A stretch of DNA of 64,000 bases from Hyphomonas beringensis (GTDB taxonomy: Bacteria > Pseudomonadota > Alphaproteobacteria > Caulobacterales > Hyphomonadaceae). The translations under genes were made by a program, and so were the position numbers. Position 1 is the first letter of the stretch; each line of letters starts with the position of its first letter. Shown here piece by piece: positions 46,871 to 55,407 of the stretch. The notes beneath the pieces are model-generated. The model had not been told where the DNA came from. It ran no database searches and worked only from the letters and a program-made list of their open reading frames with translations. The stretch is taken from NCBI RefSeq assembly GCF_000682755.1, contig NZ_AWFF01000032.1, forward strand, positions 173,523-237,522, in the 5' to 3' direction.

Positions 46871-47170
46871 TCAATCATCCAGATCTTCGCGGGACCCGAT
46901 GACGTCTCCAGTCTCGGCGTTTACCCGCACATCATAGACTTTACCATCTGCCAGAATGTTCACTTCATACTCCGGCGTGAAGCTGTCATCCTCGATCTGG
47001 GCTTCGAAGGCCTTGCCGCCCTGATGTGTTTCCGCAGCCTGGATCGCCTCAATCAATGTGATCTTGGCCGCTTCCATGGCGCGGGCATCTTCGCGGTCAG
47101 CATGGGCAAATCCGGTTGCGGCTCCGCCCAGAACGACAGCGGCAGCAAGTGTTTTCTTCATATGTTCCAT
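46871..47170 (-). CDS. exported PepSY-domain protein
   Basis: A 99-aa protein; ATG 47170 follows GGAGAT. Signal peptide (1-25, ending FAHA) and a PepSY domain (about 35-95) with EAIQAAETHQGGKAFEAQIED and YDVRVNAETGDVIGSRED. PepSY domains inhibit or regulate proteases and sensors in the periplasm. Being first in the operon with the regulator and kinase, it is probably a target or modulator of the pathway. Confidence 0.88.
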   Translation of the reverse strand: MEHMKKTLAAAVVLGGAATGFAHADREDARAMEAAKITLIEAIQAAETHQGGKAFEAQIEDDSFTPEYEVNILADGKVYDVRVNAETGDVIGSREDLDD

Positions 47171-47291
47171 AACGGTATCTCCTTCTTTGCAGGCCACGTC
47201 TGCGTGGCATGAATATAGGAATACACACCCCCACCTTGGAGTGATGTGACCAGAACTATACGAAATCCCAATGTTTCGGTTCCGCGCATGA

Positions 47292-47322
47292 AAAGACCCG
47301 CCAGGTATGCTGACGGGTCTTT
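47292..47322 (-). terminator. intrinsic terminator after the aldehyde dehydrogenase
   Basis: AAAGACCCG and CGGGTCTTT (47292-47300, 47314-47322) form a nine-base stem. Read leftward it is followed by TTTTC, so it ends the aldehyde dehydrogenase transcript. Confidence 0.7.
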
Positions 47323-47342
47323 GACGTTCTAGCTGACGATAC

Positions 47343-48779
47343 CTAGCGCTTGACGCGCCCCTTCACCTGCTTGCGGAACTTGTCCGTATAGGGCGGGCGC
47401 ATCATGGCCAGCATCTCGCTACCCGTTTGCGTATAGACCGATTTTCTGTGGCTGAACTCATAGAAGCCTTCACGGCCATGATAGCTGCCCATACCCGAAG
47501 GGCCGACACCGCCAAAGGGCAAATCTTCCTGCGCAACATGGAAGATCACATCATTCACCGTCACGCCGCCTGACGTCGTATTGTTCAACACGAAGTCTTT
47601 CTCAGCGGCATCTTCACCAAAATAGTAAAGCCCCAGCGGGCGGGGATGGCCGTTGATATATGCCACCGCATCCTTTGTTTCCCCATAGGATTTGATCGGC
47701 AGGATCGGTCCGAAGATTTCATCCTGCATCACTTTCAGATCATCGCTAGGGTCCACAATAATGTGCGGCGGGATCTTGTGATGCGGCTGCTGAGAGAAAT
47801 TCTCGCCCGTCGGGTTCAGCTCGATCACCTCGGTGCCCTTGTCGCGGGCTTCCTCAATATAGCTCATGATCCTGTCATAATGGCGCTGGTTCACGACAGA
47901 CGTATAATCGGCATTGTCTTTCAGACCGGTCGGGAACATCGCCTCCACCGCCTTGGTCGCCGCGCCGACAAACTCCGCCTTCTTTTCCTGCGGAACGAAG
48001 GCATAGTCCGGGGCCAGACAGATCTGTCCGGCATTCAGCGTCTTGCCCGCCATGATGCGGTTGGCGGCTTTCTGCATGTCGGCAGACCGGCCCAGCACAA
48101 CCGGGCTCTTCCCGCCAAGCTCCAGTGTCAGTGGCACCAGATTGTCCGCTGCCGCACGCATGACATGGTGCGCAATCGAGGTCGCGCCCGTGAAGATCAT
48201 GTGATCGAAGGCCAGCTTCGAAAACTCGGCGCCAATTTCAGGCCCGCCCGTAACGACCGCGACTTCTTCTTCATCATAATATTGCGCGAGTAGCTTCTTC
48301 ATCAGCTCGGATGTCGCCTCGGTAAATTCCGATGGCTTGATCATGGTGCGGTTGCCCGCCGCGAAGACACCGGCCAGCGGTGCAAAGGTCAGATTTACCG
48401 GGAAATTCCAGGGGCTGATCACGCCGATCACGCCTTTGGGCTGGTACCGGATTTCCGATTTGGAACCGAGAAGGCCCAGCGGGAACTCCGCCTTGCGCTT
48501 CTCGGGGCGCATCCATTTGGCGACATTCTTTTTGGCAAACTTCAGCGCACCGATGGATCCGGCGATATCCGTGAAGGCGGACTGGTCCATAGAGCGGTGA
48601 CCGAAATCCTCGCTCATCGCTTCGCTCAGCGCATCGCCATGCGTCACCAAAAGGTCGATGGACCGGTCCAGCCACTCGATCCGCTTGGCTGCAGAGGGGA
48701 TCCCATCCCGAATATGGGCTGCCTTCTGCTTTGCCAGTATTTCGCTCATTCCCGGGCTAGACGCGTTGTCCAGAGCCAT
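47343..48779 (-). CDS. Coniferyl-aldehyde-type aldehyde dehydrogenase
   Basis: A 478-aa NAD(P)-dependent dehydrogenase. The nucleophile is Cys254 in NAGQICLAPDY and the general base Glu220 in LTLELGGKSP. GVISPWNFPVNL and the late NDVIFHVAQEDLPFGGVG..GMGSYHG.EGF are typical of the coniferyl-aldehyde dehydrogenase branch. It oxidises an aromatic or fatty aldehyde to its acid; the real substrate is not known. It is divergent from an enoyl-CoA hydratase. Confidence 0.92.
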   Translation of the reverse strand: MALDNASSPGMSEILAKQKAAHIRDGIPSAAKRIEWLDRSIDLLVTHGDALSEAMSEDFGHRSMDQSAFTDIAGSIGALKFAKKNVAKWMRPEKRKAEFPLGLLGSKSEIRYQPKGVIGVISPWNFPVNLTFAPLAGVFAAGNRTMIKPSEFTEATSELMKKLLAQYYDEEEVAVVTGGPEIGAEFSKLAFDHMIFTGATSIAHHVMRAAADNLVPLTLELGGKSPVVLGRSADMQKAANRIMAGKTLNAGQICLAPDYAFVPQEKKAEFVGAATKAVEAMFPTGLKDNADYTSVVNQRHYDRIMSYIEEARDKGTEVIELNPTGENFSQQPHHKIPPHIIVDPSDDLKVMQDEIFGPILPIKSYGETKDAVAYINGHPRPLGLYYFGEDAAEKDFVLNNTTSGGVTVNDVIFHVAQEDLPFGGVGPSGMGSYHGREGFYEFSHRKSVYTQTGSEMLAMMRPPYTDKFRKQVKGRVKR

Positions 48780-48931
48780 TGTTTCTCTCCCTTATCGTGT
48801 TCCTCAAGGATGAAGGTAACGCGTAATGAGCGGTGAACAAAATAAAAAACATTTCCGCTGGGTCAGGCGTTCACAAGGCCGCGCAAGTGAATAAGGTGGC
48901 CGCATAAACACATTAGAGGGAGCCGCGCCGC

Positions 48932-49729
48932 ATGGCCTACGAGAAGATTTCCTATGAACTGAAGGGCGATATCGCCATCATCAAGTTCAATGACCCGAAA
49001 ACACTGAATGCCTGCGGTGTGGATACGGCCCAGGAAATGCTGCATGCCTTCGAGGTCGCTGCGGATGAAGCCCGCTGCACCATCCTGACCGGTGAAGGCC
49101 GCGGCTTCTGCTCCGGTGCCAATCTTGGCCCGGGCGGCCTGACGACCAAGCTGAGCCATGAAGGGTCCAAGCCGGATGCCGGCCGCGCCCTGACCACACA
49201 TTACAATCCGCTGGTTCAGGCCATTCGGGAACATCCGCACCCCGTGATTACCGCCGTGAACGGGGCCGCTGCCGGTGTCGGCTGCTCCCTCGCTCTGATC
49301 GGGGATATCGTTCTGTGCGGCAAGAGCGCCTATTTCCTTCAGGCTTTCCGCCGTATCGGCCTGGTGCCCGATGGTGGCTCCACCTGGCTTCTTGCCCGTA
49401 CGATTGGCCGTGTACGCGCAATGGAGATGGCCCTGTTCGGAGACAAGGTGCCCGCTGAAACCGCTATGGAATGGGGCATGGTCAACCGCATCGTGGAAGA
49501 TGACCAACTCATGGAAACCGCCATGGAAATGGCGGACAAGCTGGCCAAGGGCCCGACGGTGGCCCTCTCCATGGCACGCAGCCTGATCTGGAGCGCCTGC
49601 GAGAATGATTTCGATGAGGCGATCTATGATGAGCGTCTTGCTCAGCGTACGGCAGGCCGCACGGAAGACTTCAAGGAAGGCGTCAGCGCGTTCCTTCAGA
49701 AACGGCCCGCCGAGTTTAAGGGAAAGTAA
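48932..49729 (+). CDS. enoyl-CoA hydratase/isomerase family protein
   Basis: A 265-aa crotonase-fold protein. The oxyanion segments GRGFCSGANL and NGAAAGVGCSLAL are clear. At the two catalytic Glu positions it has Arg/Gly-rich AFRRIGLVPDGGSTW, typical of PaaG-like isomerases in which only one acid is kept (Asp in PDGG). It likely processes an unsaturated acyl-CoA. Confidence 0.9.
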   Translation: MAYEKISYELKGDIAIIKFNDPKTLNACGVDTAQEMLHAFEVAADEARCTILTGEGRGFCSGANLGPGGLTTKLSHEGSKPDAGRALTTHYNPLVQAIREHPHPVITAVNGAAAGVGCSLALIGDIVLCGKSAYFLQAFRRIGLVPDGGSTWLLARTIGRVRAMEMALFGDKVPAETAMEWGMVNRIVEDDQLMETAMEMADKLAKGPTVALSMARSLIWSACENDFDEAIYDERLAQRTAGRTEDFKEGVSAFLQKRPAEFKGK

Positions 49730-49766
49730 ACTTTAAGTATATTTTCTACCACCCTGTTTCCCTTAA
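49716..49766 (+). repeat. 10-bp inverted repeat across the hydratase stop codon
   Basis: TTAAGGGAAA (49716-49725) and TTTCCCTTAA (49757-49766) are a perfect inverted repeat with a 31-base A/T-rich loop containing the stop codon. It may form a 3' hairpin stabilising or ending the transcript; no T-run follows. Confidence 0.5.
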
Positions 49767-49820
49767 GAATTGAGTAATGCCTTTGATTTATTCCCTCCAA
49801 AACTGGAGTGGGGATAACTC

Positions 49821-50318
49821 GTGATAAATACAGATTACCGCTTGATTCATTTCAATTGCGCCCGCCCATTCGGCGAGTTCAATTTCGAAAATGAATTCGT
49901 GCGCGTATTCATGGCGATCCTGCCCCGTATTTTCGCCGATGCCGAGCAATTCGAAGGCTTGCGCTGGCACGCTCATGGCGTGCGTCGACCGGACGGAGAA
50001 TGGCGCGGCATGACGAATGCGCTGCCGCACCCTGAAGGCATGGGTATGCCTGAGATCTGCACCATGGCGGTATGGACCGGCATAGAGGCGCTGAAGGAAT
50101 TCAGCTATTCCGGCCGCACGCATCCGCCCGGAATGCGCCGCCTCGCGACCCAGCTGGACCGTAGCCATGGCGCCAGCTTTGTCCTTTGGTGGGCGCCGCG
50201 CAGTCAGTCCTTTACGCTTGAGGATGGCTGGAACAAGCTGATGCACCTGCGCAAGCACGGTCCGACCGACGAAGCCTTCACGTTGGACCACCTCAAAGCC
50301 CAGCCGGCAGCGGCATGA
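49821..50318 (+). CDS. DUF3291 domain protein
   Basis: A 165-aa cytosolic protein starting at GTG with GGAGTGGGG upstream. It matches DUF3291: MAVWTGIEALKEFSYSGRTH, FVLWWAPRSQSFTLEDGWNKL and LRKHGPTDEAFT. The fold is dimeric alpha/beta barrel-like; biochemical role unknown. It overlaps the next gene by four bases. Confidence 0.85.
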   Translation: MINTDYRLIHFNCARPFGEFNFENEFVRVFMAILPRIFADAEQFEGLRWHAHGVRRPDGEWRGMTNALPHPEGMGMPEICTMAVWTGIEALKEFSYSGRTHPPGMRRLATQLDRSHGASFVLWWAPRSQSFTLEDGWNKLMHLRKHGPTDEAFTLDHLKAQPAAA

Positions 50319-50821
50319 TGCTGACACGCCGCCAGACATTTGCCGCCATCGCTGCCAGCCTGATGCTTGCCGCCTGCGCGTCTACCCCGCCGCCGGTCAC
50401 CAACACGATCTATCTGGTACGCCACGCCGAGAAGCAATCGGGCGACGACCCGGCTCTCACCCTGATTGGCCGTACGCGCGCAGACATCCTGGCGCAGGAA
50501 TTGTCAGACGCGAACCTCACCGCCATCTATTCCACAGCTTACAAGCGCACCCGCCAGACCGCCGCCCCAACGGCGCGCGCACAGAATCTGGATGTGTTCG
50601 AATATGATCCGCGCAATCTGGAAAGCTTTGCAGCCCAGCTGCGCGCCACGCCGGGTAACATCCTGGTTGTCGGCCACTCAAATACGACGCCTGAACTGGT
50701 AAAGCTGCTGGGCGGCAAGCCCGGTGCGCCAATTGATGAGGCGGCCGAATATGACCGGCTATATGTTCTGACGGCGGACGGACGCAAGTTCCGGACAGAG
50801 CTGCGCCGCTACGGAAACTGA
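50315..50821 (+). CDS. histidine-phosphatase-family lipoprotein
   Basis: A 168-aa protein with lipobox LAAC (Cys21). The phosphohistidine motif is LVRHAEK (Arg36, His37), with a second His121 in VVGHSN. SixA-like and phosphoglycerate-mutase-like enzymes share these. It is exported and anchored, so it should act on a periplasmic phosphate ester rather than a cytosolic target. Confidence 0.87.
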   Translation: MMLTRRQTFAAIAASLMLAACASTPPPVTNTIYLVRHAEKQSGDDPALTLIGRTRADILAQELSDANLTAIYSTAYKRTRQTAAPTARAQNLDVFEYDPRNLESFAAQLRATPGNILVVGHSNTTPELVKLLGGKPGAPIDEAAEYDRLYVLTADGRKFRTELRRYGN

Positions 50822-50824
50822 CGC

Positions 50825-51169
50825 CTAGTTCTTCTTGGCGGCCCGCGCGACGGCCAAAGCCCGCCTGCCCCAGTCACTCGCCAAATCGGGATCATCCAGC
50901 GCCGCATCCGGTATGCGAACATAGCCCATATCGACCTGCTTGCCATCGCCGGGCCGGGTCCAGATGAAAGGCACGCCGCCCTCATCTTCAAGGGCAGCGC
51001 GCAAGTCAGGATCGGTTTTCAGATAGATTGTTTCATCATCCAGCAGGGCGAACATCACCCCCTCCAGGAACACGCCTGCCCCGCCAAACATGCGCCGCAC
51101 GCGTACAGGCCCCATGGGCCCGAACACTTCCGCGACAAACTCATGAAAGGGATCGGGCGGCTTGGGCAT
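50825..51169 (-). CDS. TfoX/Sxy N-terminal-domain protein
   Basis: A 114-aa protein. It shows VRVRRMFGGAGVFLEGVMFALLDDETIYLKTD, the TfoX_N core, and the WGRRALAVARAAKK tail. In gammaproteobacteria Sxy/TfoX promotes competence with CRP; short alphaproteobacterial members have no assigned role. Starts two bases after the stop of a DUF3253 gene. Confidence 0.85.
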   Translation of the reverse strand: MPKPPDPFHEFVAEVFGPMGPVRVRRMFGGAGVFLEGVMFALLDDETIYLKTDPDLRAALEDEGGVPFIWTRPGDGKQVDMGYVRIPDAALDDPDLASDWGRRALAVARAAKKN

Positions 51170-51172
51170 GGC

Positions 51173-51433
51173 TCACACGGCAGGCCGGCCCAGCCGGTAA
51201 ACGCCTTTGAAAACATCAGGGTCCTCCACCGGCTTGCCTTTGCGATAGATCAGAACGATCCCTGCCTTGTGCAGGCGGATCGCCTCCGCGCGGACATCTT
51301 TCAGCACACGTTGGAAGTTCTTCTCACTGACGGCGCGGGCCGCCTGCTCCGCGCTGATCGACTTTCCGGGACCAGCGGCCTCGGTCAGCTCCAAAATCGC
51401 CTCGCGGACGGGGTTTGTGGATGGCTCGCTCAT
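51173..51433 (-). CDS. DUF3253 domain protein
   Basis: An 86-aa basic helical protein: ISAEQAARAVSEKNFQRVLKDVRAEAIRL and GKPVEDPDVFKGVYRL match DUF3253. It resembles a small winged helix and may bind DNA. It overlaps the upstream Nudix gene by four bases. Confidence 0.8.
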   Translation of the reverse strand: MSEPSTNPVREAILELTEAAGPGKSISAEQAARAVSEKNFQRVLKDVRAEAIRLHKAGIVLIYRKGKPVEDPDVFKGVYRLGRPAV

Positions 51434-52038
51434 ACGCGGGGCGCCTCTTTCAGATAATCAACAAGATCGGCGAAGTTCTCCGGAAATACCGGGTCCGGCA
51501 AGGCACGAATGTCAGCAGGCGAAAGCCAGGCGGTCTCCGCGATCATCTCCTGCTCGACCGGCTCCCAGCGGGACCGGTCGATTTCAGCGCCTTCCGTGCG
51601 CAGGCAGAAATAGCGCTCGTCTGCCTCCACCCGGTTGCCGGAGGGGCCGGTGAAGATGGTATGGCGGCGGAGCACCTCGGCCGAAAGGTCGCCGGTCAGA
51701 CCCGTTTCCTCAAGCAGTTCGCGGCGCGCGGCCTGCTCGAAGGTCTCGCCCTCGTCCACCGCGCCGCCGGGCGTTGCCCAGAAGGTGCGGTCCGGAAAGC
51801 GGAAACGGAACAGCAGCGCCCGGCCCGCCGCATCAAGAATGACAAGGCGGGCGCTGGGCCTTTGTTGCGGCGGGGGGACATCAGGCAACGTCATGATGGG
51901 GCGCCCGATAAAGTCCTGATACAACGCCCCGGCGGGGGAGTACACATGCTTGAAGCTGGCCCAGGACTGCGCCTGCGCCGAACCTGCTGCGAGAAGCGCA
52001 AGGAAGACTACAGCAAAAGAAAGCCTGACACGGATCAC
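51430..52038 (-). CDS. Nudix hydrolase, possibly exported
   Basis: A 202-aa frame from GTG 52038 that overlaps the stop of the upstream serine-hydrolase gene (GTGA), or 154 aa from ATG 51894. The Nudix box at residues 92-114 is complete: GGAVDEGETFEQAARRELLEETGL pattern. The longer form starts with a good signal peptide (residues 2-23, ending AQA). No ribosome site precedes 51894, so the exported form is preferred, but this is unusual for Nudix enzymes, which normally act in the cytosol on nucleotides. Confidence 0.75.
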   Translation of the reverse strand: MIRVRLSFAVVFLALLAAGSAQAQSWASFKHVYSPAGALYQDFIGRPIMTLPDVPPPQQRPSARLVILDAAGRALLFRFRFPDRTFWATPGGAVDEGETFEQAARRELLEETGLTGDLSAEVLRRHTIFTGPSGNRVEADERYFCLRTEGAEIDRSRWEPVEQEMIAETAWLSPADIRALPDPVFPENFADLVDYLKEAPRV

Positions 52039-53270
52039 CAGTCCACTGCCGCATAGACCAGCTGCTGCAGTTGCGGCCGGATCGGATAGGTGCCGGACGG
52101 GATCATCTGGGTCGCCTGAATGGCAATCATCTCTTCCACCGGATCAATCCAGAAGAAAGTGGAGGCAAGCCCGCCCCAGCTGAAATTGCCCTGGCTGGAA
52201 GGCTGCATGGACGCGACCGGGTCCACCAGCACAGAGCCGCCAAGGCCAAAGCCATTGCCTTCCATCCGCGCTTCAGAGAACGTCTTGTCGCCCATATCCT
52301 TGATCGTCCGGCCATCGGGCAGATGGTTCTGGCGCATGAACTCCCATGTCTTGGGGCTGATGATGCGGGCATCATCCAGCGTGCCGCCGCGCATCAGCAT
52401 CAGGCAGAAGCGGTGATAGTCGCGAACCGTGGACACCAGACCGCCGCCGGCATTCAGCAGCGTCGGCCGCTTGCTGTACAGTTTTGACGCGGCGCCCGCT
52501 CCGTCAGACTCCGTCACCTCTCCGGTGATGGGATGCTTGCTGTAACAAGCCATCAGCCGGTCGATCTTGTCTTCCGGCACCCAGAAGTCGGTATCTTCCA
52601 TGCCCAGCGGGCCAAAGATACGTTCCCGGAAGAACTCATCCAGAGGCTGTCCTGACACGATCTCCACAATAGCGCCCAGCACATCAATGGAGTGACCATA
52701 GCACCAGCGCTCTCCCGGAGAGAATGCCAGCGGCAGGCCCGCAATCCGCTTGCTCATCTCCAGCAGGGTTTCCCGGGTTTCGGAGATCTTGTGCTTGCGA
52801 TAAATCGCGTCTGTCTCGTCCTGCATCAGGAAGCCATACGGAATGCCGGATGTGTGCGTGAACAGGTCCAGCACGGTCATCTCACGGTCAGGCTTGCGCG
52901 TCGTATAGTCTTCGCGGTTGCCGCTATTGAACACCTGCGTGTCGGCAAACTCCGGAATGTAGCGGCTCACCTCATGGTCCAGGCGCAGCTTGCCTTCCTC
53001 GAACAGCATCATTGCCGCCAACGACGTGACAGGCTTGGTCATGGAATAGATACGGAAGATCGTGTCCGGACCAATTGGCTTGTCACCGCCCAGTTCCGTC
53101 GCACCGGAATAGTCTTCCAGCGCCACTTCGCCGCCACGGGATACAAGCGTCGCCACACAGGGCAGCTTGCCGGTGTCGAGATAGTTCTCCTGGAAATATT
53201 CCGGAATGGCATCCAGACGGTCGGCATTCAGGCCCACATCATGCGGGTCCGTCAAATCGTGTTCGAACAT
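52035..53270 (-). CDS. serine hydrolase, class-C-beta-lactamase/EstB-like
   Basis: A 411-aa hydrolase without a signal peptide. The S-x-x-K motif is SMTK (Ser76, Lys79), with Tyr191 in the YGHS position and WGGLAST near the C-terminus. This combination fits family VIII esterases and penicillin-binding-like proteins. The start overlaps the stop of an exported protein (TAATG), so translation is coupled. Confidence 0.9.
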   Translation of the reverse strand: MFEHDLTDPHDVGLNADRLDAIPEYFQENYLDTGKLPCVATLVSRGGEVALEDYSGATELGGDKPIGPDTIFRIYSMTKPVTSLAAMMLFEEGKLRLDHEVSRYIPEFADTQVFNSGNREDYTTRKPDREMTVLDLFTHTSGIPYGFLMQDETDAIYRKHKISETRETLLEMSKRIAGLPLAFSPGERWCYGHSIDVLGAIVEIVSGQPLDEFFRERIFGPLGMEDTDFWVPEDKIDRLMACYSKHPITGEVTESDGAGAASKLYSKRPTLLNAGGGLVSTVRDYHRFCLMLMRGGTLDDARIISPKTWEFMRQNHLPDGRTIKDMGDKTFSEARMEGNGFGLGGSVLVDPVASMQPSSQGNFSWGGLASTFFWIDPVEEMIAIQATQMIPSGTYPIRPQLQQLVYAAVDW

Positions 53271-53701
53271 TAGTGCGCGTTTCCTATTATACCAGATATA
53301 TGTGTTATGACTTCAGCGGGCGTGAGGGTGAAGATACCTGCTTCTCCAGCATCGACCGCGTTCTTCCAAGTCGTGTAGCCGCCAGTATAGTCAGGCGCCA
53401 GAGAGGCACCTGACGATTCCAGCTCCAGCAGCGCCGGGCGCAATGCCGCTTCGCTGAAAGGAAGATGGTGAATGACTTGGCCATAGCCAGTCGGCGGCAA
53501 ACCGATAATGGAAACACTCACTGCCGTGAGGCCGTCCGGACCGACCGGTCCGAATGGTTCTACATCGCCGATGATAATACGCGCGGTGTCTGCCGGCGCA
53601 TCGGCAAAGGTCCAGACTTGGCCACGTTCCAGCACGACAGGGTCGGCATCCGCAACACCGGCGCCGAACATTTCAAAGAGAACCAACAGCAAGCGTTTCA
53701 T
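53270..53701 (-). CDS. exported protein of unknown function
   Basis: A 143-aa protein with a signal peptide (1-20, ending ADA). The mature part is mainly beta-strand (IIIGDVEPFGPVG, VSVSIIGLPPTG) followed by ALLELESSGASLAPDYTGGYTTWKNAVDAGEAGIFT. No known family recognised. It is TAATG-coupled with the serine hydrolase, suggesting a common substrate. Confidence 0.65.
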   Translation of the reverse strand: MKRLLLVLFEMFGAGVADADPVVLERGQVWTFADAPADTARIIIGDVEPFGPVGPDGLTAVSVSIIGLPPTGYGQVIHHLPFSEAALRPALLELESSGASLAPDYTGGYTTWKNAVDAGEAGIFTLTPAEVITHISGIIGNAH

Positions 53702-53707
53702 TAGCCC

Positions 53708-54868
53708 TTACAGCTTTCCTGCTTTCGCCGCGCGGGCCAGTTCCCGCGCGATGATGATTTGCTGGATCTGGCTGGTGCCTTCATAGAGGCGGAAGATGCG
53801 GACGTCGCGGTAGAAGCGCTCAATGCCATAGTCGGAGACGTACCCCGCCCCGCCAAATACCTGCACCGCGCGATCCGCCACGCGGCCACACGCCTCTGTC
53901 GCGAACAGTTTCGTGGCTGAGGCGAGCATGGTGACATCTTCGCCTGCATCGCGGCGGCGGGCGGCATCCAGGATCATGCATTCGGCGGCATAGGTTTCCG
54001 CCTGGCTGTCGGCGATCATCGCCTGGATCATCTGGTGGTTCATGATCGCCGTGCCGAACTGTTTACGCTCCAGCGCATAATTCACCATCTCGCGGATCAG
54101 GCGCTTGGAGACACCGGTCGCCACAGCAGAGATGTGCAGGCGGCCCTTGTCCAGCACGCTCATCGCCACCTTGAAGCCTTCGCCTTCCTTGCCAATCATG
54201 TTCTCGGCCGGCACGCGGGCGTCCTCGAAGATCACGTCACAAATGTGCGCACCCTGCTGACCCATCTTCTTTTCCGGCACACCGACCGTCACTCCAGGCG
54301 TATCGCGTTCAACCACGAAGGCCGAGACGCCTTTTGCGCCGGGTGTATCCGGATCGGTCCGCGCCATCACGGTGAAGAGGTCCGCCTTGTTGGCATTGGT
54401 GATGTAGCGCTTGGTGCCGTTCAGCACATAATGGTCGCCATCGCGGATTGCCTTGGTGGTCAGGCTGCCGGCATCGGATCCTGCCTCCGGCTCGGTCAGC
54501 GCGAAGCTGGCGATCAGATCCCCGCTGGCAATGCCGGGCAGCCACTTTTCCTTCTGCGCGTCCGTACCGAACAGAACCAGCGCCTGGCTGCCGATCCCGA
54601 TATTCGTGCCCGCCACGCTGCGGAAGGCCGGAGAGGTCTGGCCCAGCTCCATCGCCACCAGCGCCTCGGTCTCCATGTCCAGCGCCAGGCCGCCATATTC
54701 TTCCGGCACGGCAATGCCGAACAGGCCGAGATTCTTCATCTCATCGACCACATCCTGCGGCACTTCATCCTCATCGCCGACCTTGGCCTCGATAGGCACG
54801 CATTTCTCGGTTACGAACCGGCGCACCTGCTCGATTAGCGCCGCGCGGATCTCGGCATCAAAAGCCAT
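53708..54868 (-). CDS. acyl-CoA dehydrogenase
   Basis: A 386-aa flavoprotein starting beta-oxidation. FAD and substrate blocks are FALTEPEAGSDAGSL, YITNANKADL, KMGQQGAHICDVIFEDARVP and the catalytic glutamate near residue 363 in LYEGTSQIQ. VFGGAGYVSDYGIERFYRDVRI is typical of short/medium-chain members. Divergent from a thioesterase-SDR pair, a likely fatty-acid catabolic group. Confidence 0.95.
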   Translation of the reverse strand: MAFDAEIRAALIEQVRRFVTEKCVPIEAKVGDEDEVPQDVVDEMKNLGLFGIAVPEEYGGLALDMETEALVAMELGQTSPAFRSVAGTNIGIGSQALVLFGTDAQKEKWLPGIASGDLIASFALTEPEAGSDAGSLTTKAIRDGDHYVLNGTKRYITNANKADLFTVMARTDPDTPGAKGVSAFVVERDTPGVTVGVPEKKMGQQGAHICDVIFEDARVPAENMIGKEGEGFKVAMSVLDKGRLHISAVATGVSKRLIREMVNYALERKQFGTAIMNHQMIQAMIADSQAETYAAECMILDAARRRDAGEDVTMLASATKLFATEACGRVADRAVQVFGGAGYVSDYGIERFYRDVRIFRLYEGTSQIQQIIIARELARAAKAGKL

Positions 54869-54975
54869 GTAATTTCCTCCGGTAATGTCTTATCGCGTCC
54901 AATCTATGCCCCTAGGGCACGCTTGTCGAAGGGTGACTGTGCGATATCGTGTGACAAAATCTGCAAGGAGGGCCC

Positions 54976-55407
54976 ATGACCACTGAAATCGTGAAGGAAG
55001 GGGAGTTTGCCGGCTGGCAAACCTGGCCAAATGAGCCATTCGAATATGATTCAGCTGGTCCGTTCTATTTCAGAACTGACGAGAAAGGCCCGGTCGCCGC
55101 TTTCCGCGCCCAACGCAAGCACATGAATGCTGGCGGCGTCATGCATGGTGGCTGCCTGATGACCTTCGCGGACTACTCCCTCTTCGCCATCGCGCATGAG
55201 GGCATGGAGGGCGAATACGGCCTGACGGTCGCCTTCACGTCAGAGTTTCTCGATGGGGCATTGGAAGGCGAATACATCGAGGCCCGCGGAGACCTGCTGC
55301 GCAAAGGCCGCTCGCTGATGTTCGTCAGAGGCATCATCACGGCGAATGGCCGCCCCGTCCTGAACTTCTCCGGCACAATCAAGAAAAAGAGGAAACAGCC
55401 ATCATGA
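54976..55407 (+). CDS. PaaI-type hotdog thioesterase
   Basis: A 143-aa hotdog protein with HMNAGGVMHGGCLMTFADYSLFAIA and the VAFTSEFLDGA strand. The HGG...D block is the PaaI signature. It should hydrolyse an acyl- or aryl-CoA. Overlaps the following SDR gene by four bases. Confidence 0.85.
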   Translation: MTTEIVKEGEFAGWQTWPNEPFEYDSAGPFYFRTDEKGPVAAFRAQRKHMNAGGVMHGGCLMTFADYSLFAIAHEGMEGEYGLTVAFTSEFLDGALEGEYIEARGDLLRKGRSLMFVRGIITANGRPVLNFSGTIKKKRKQPS

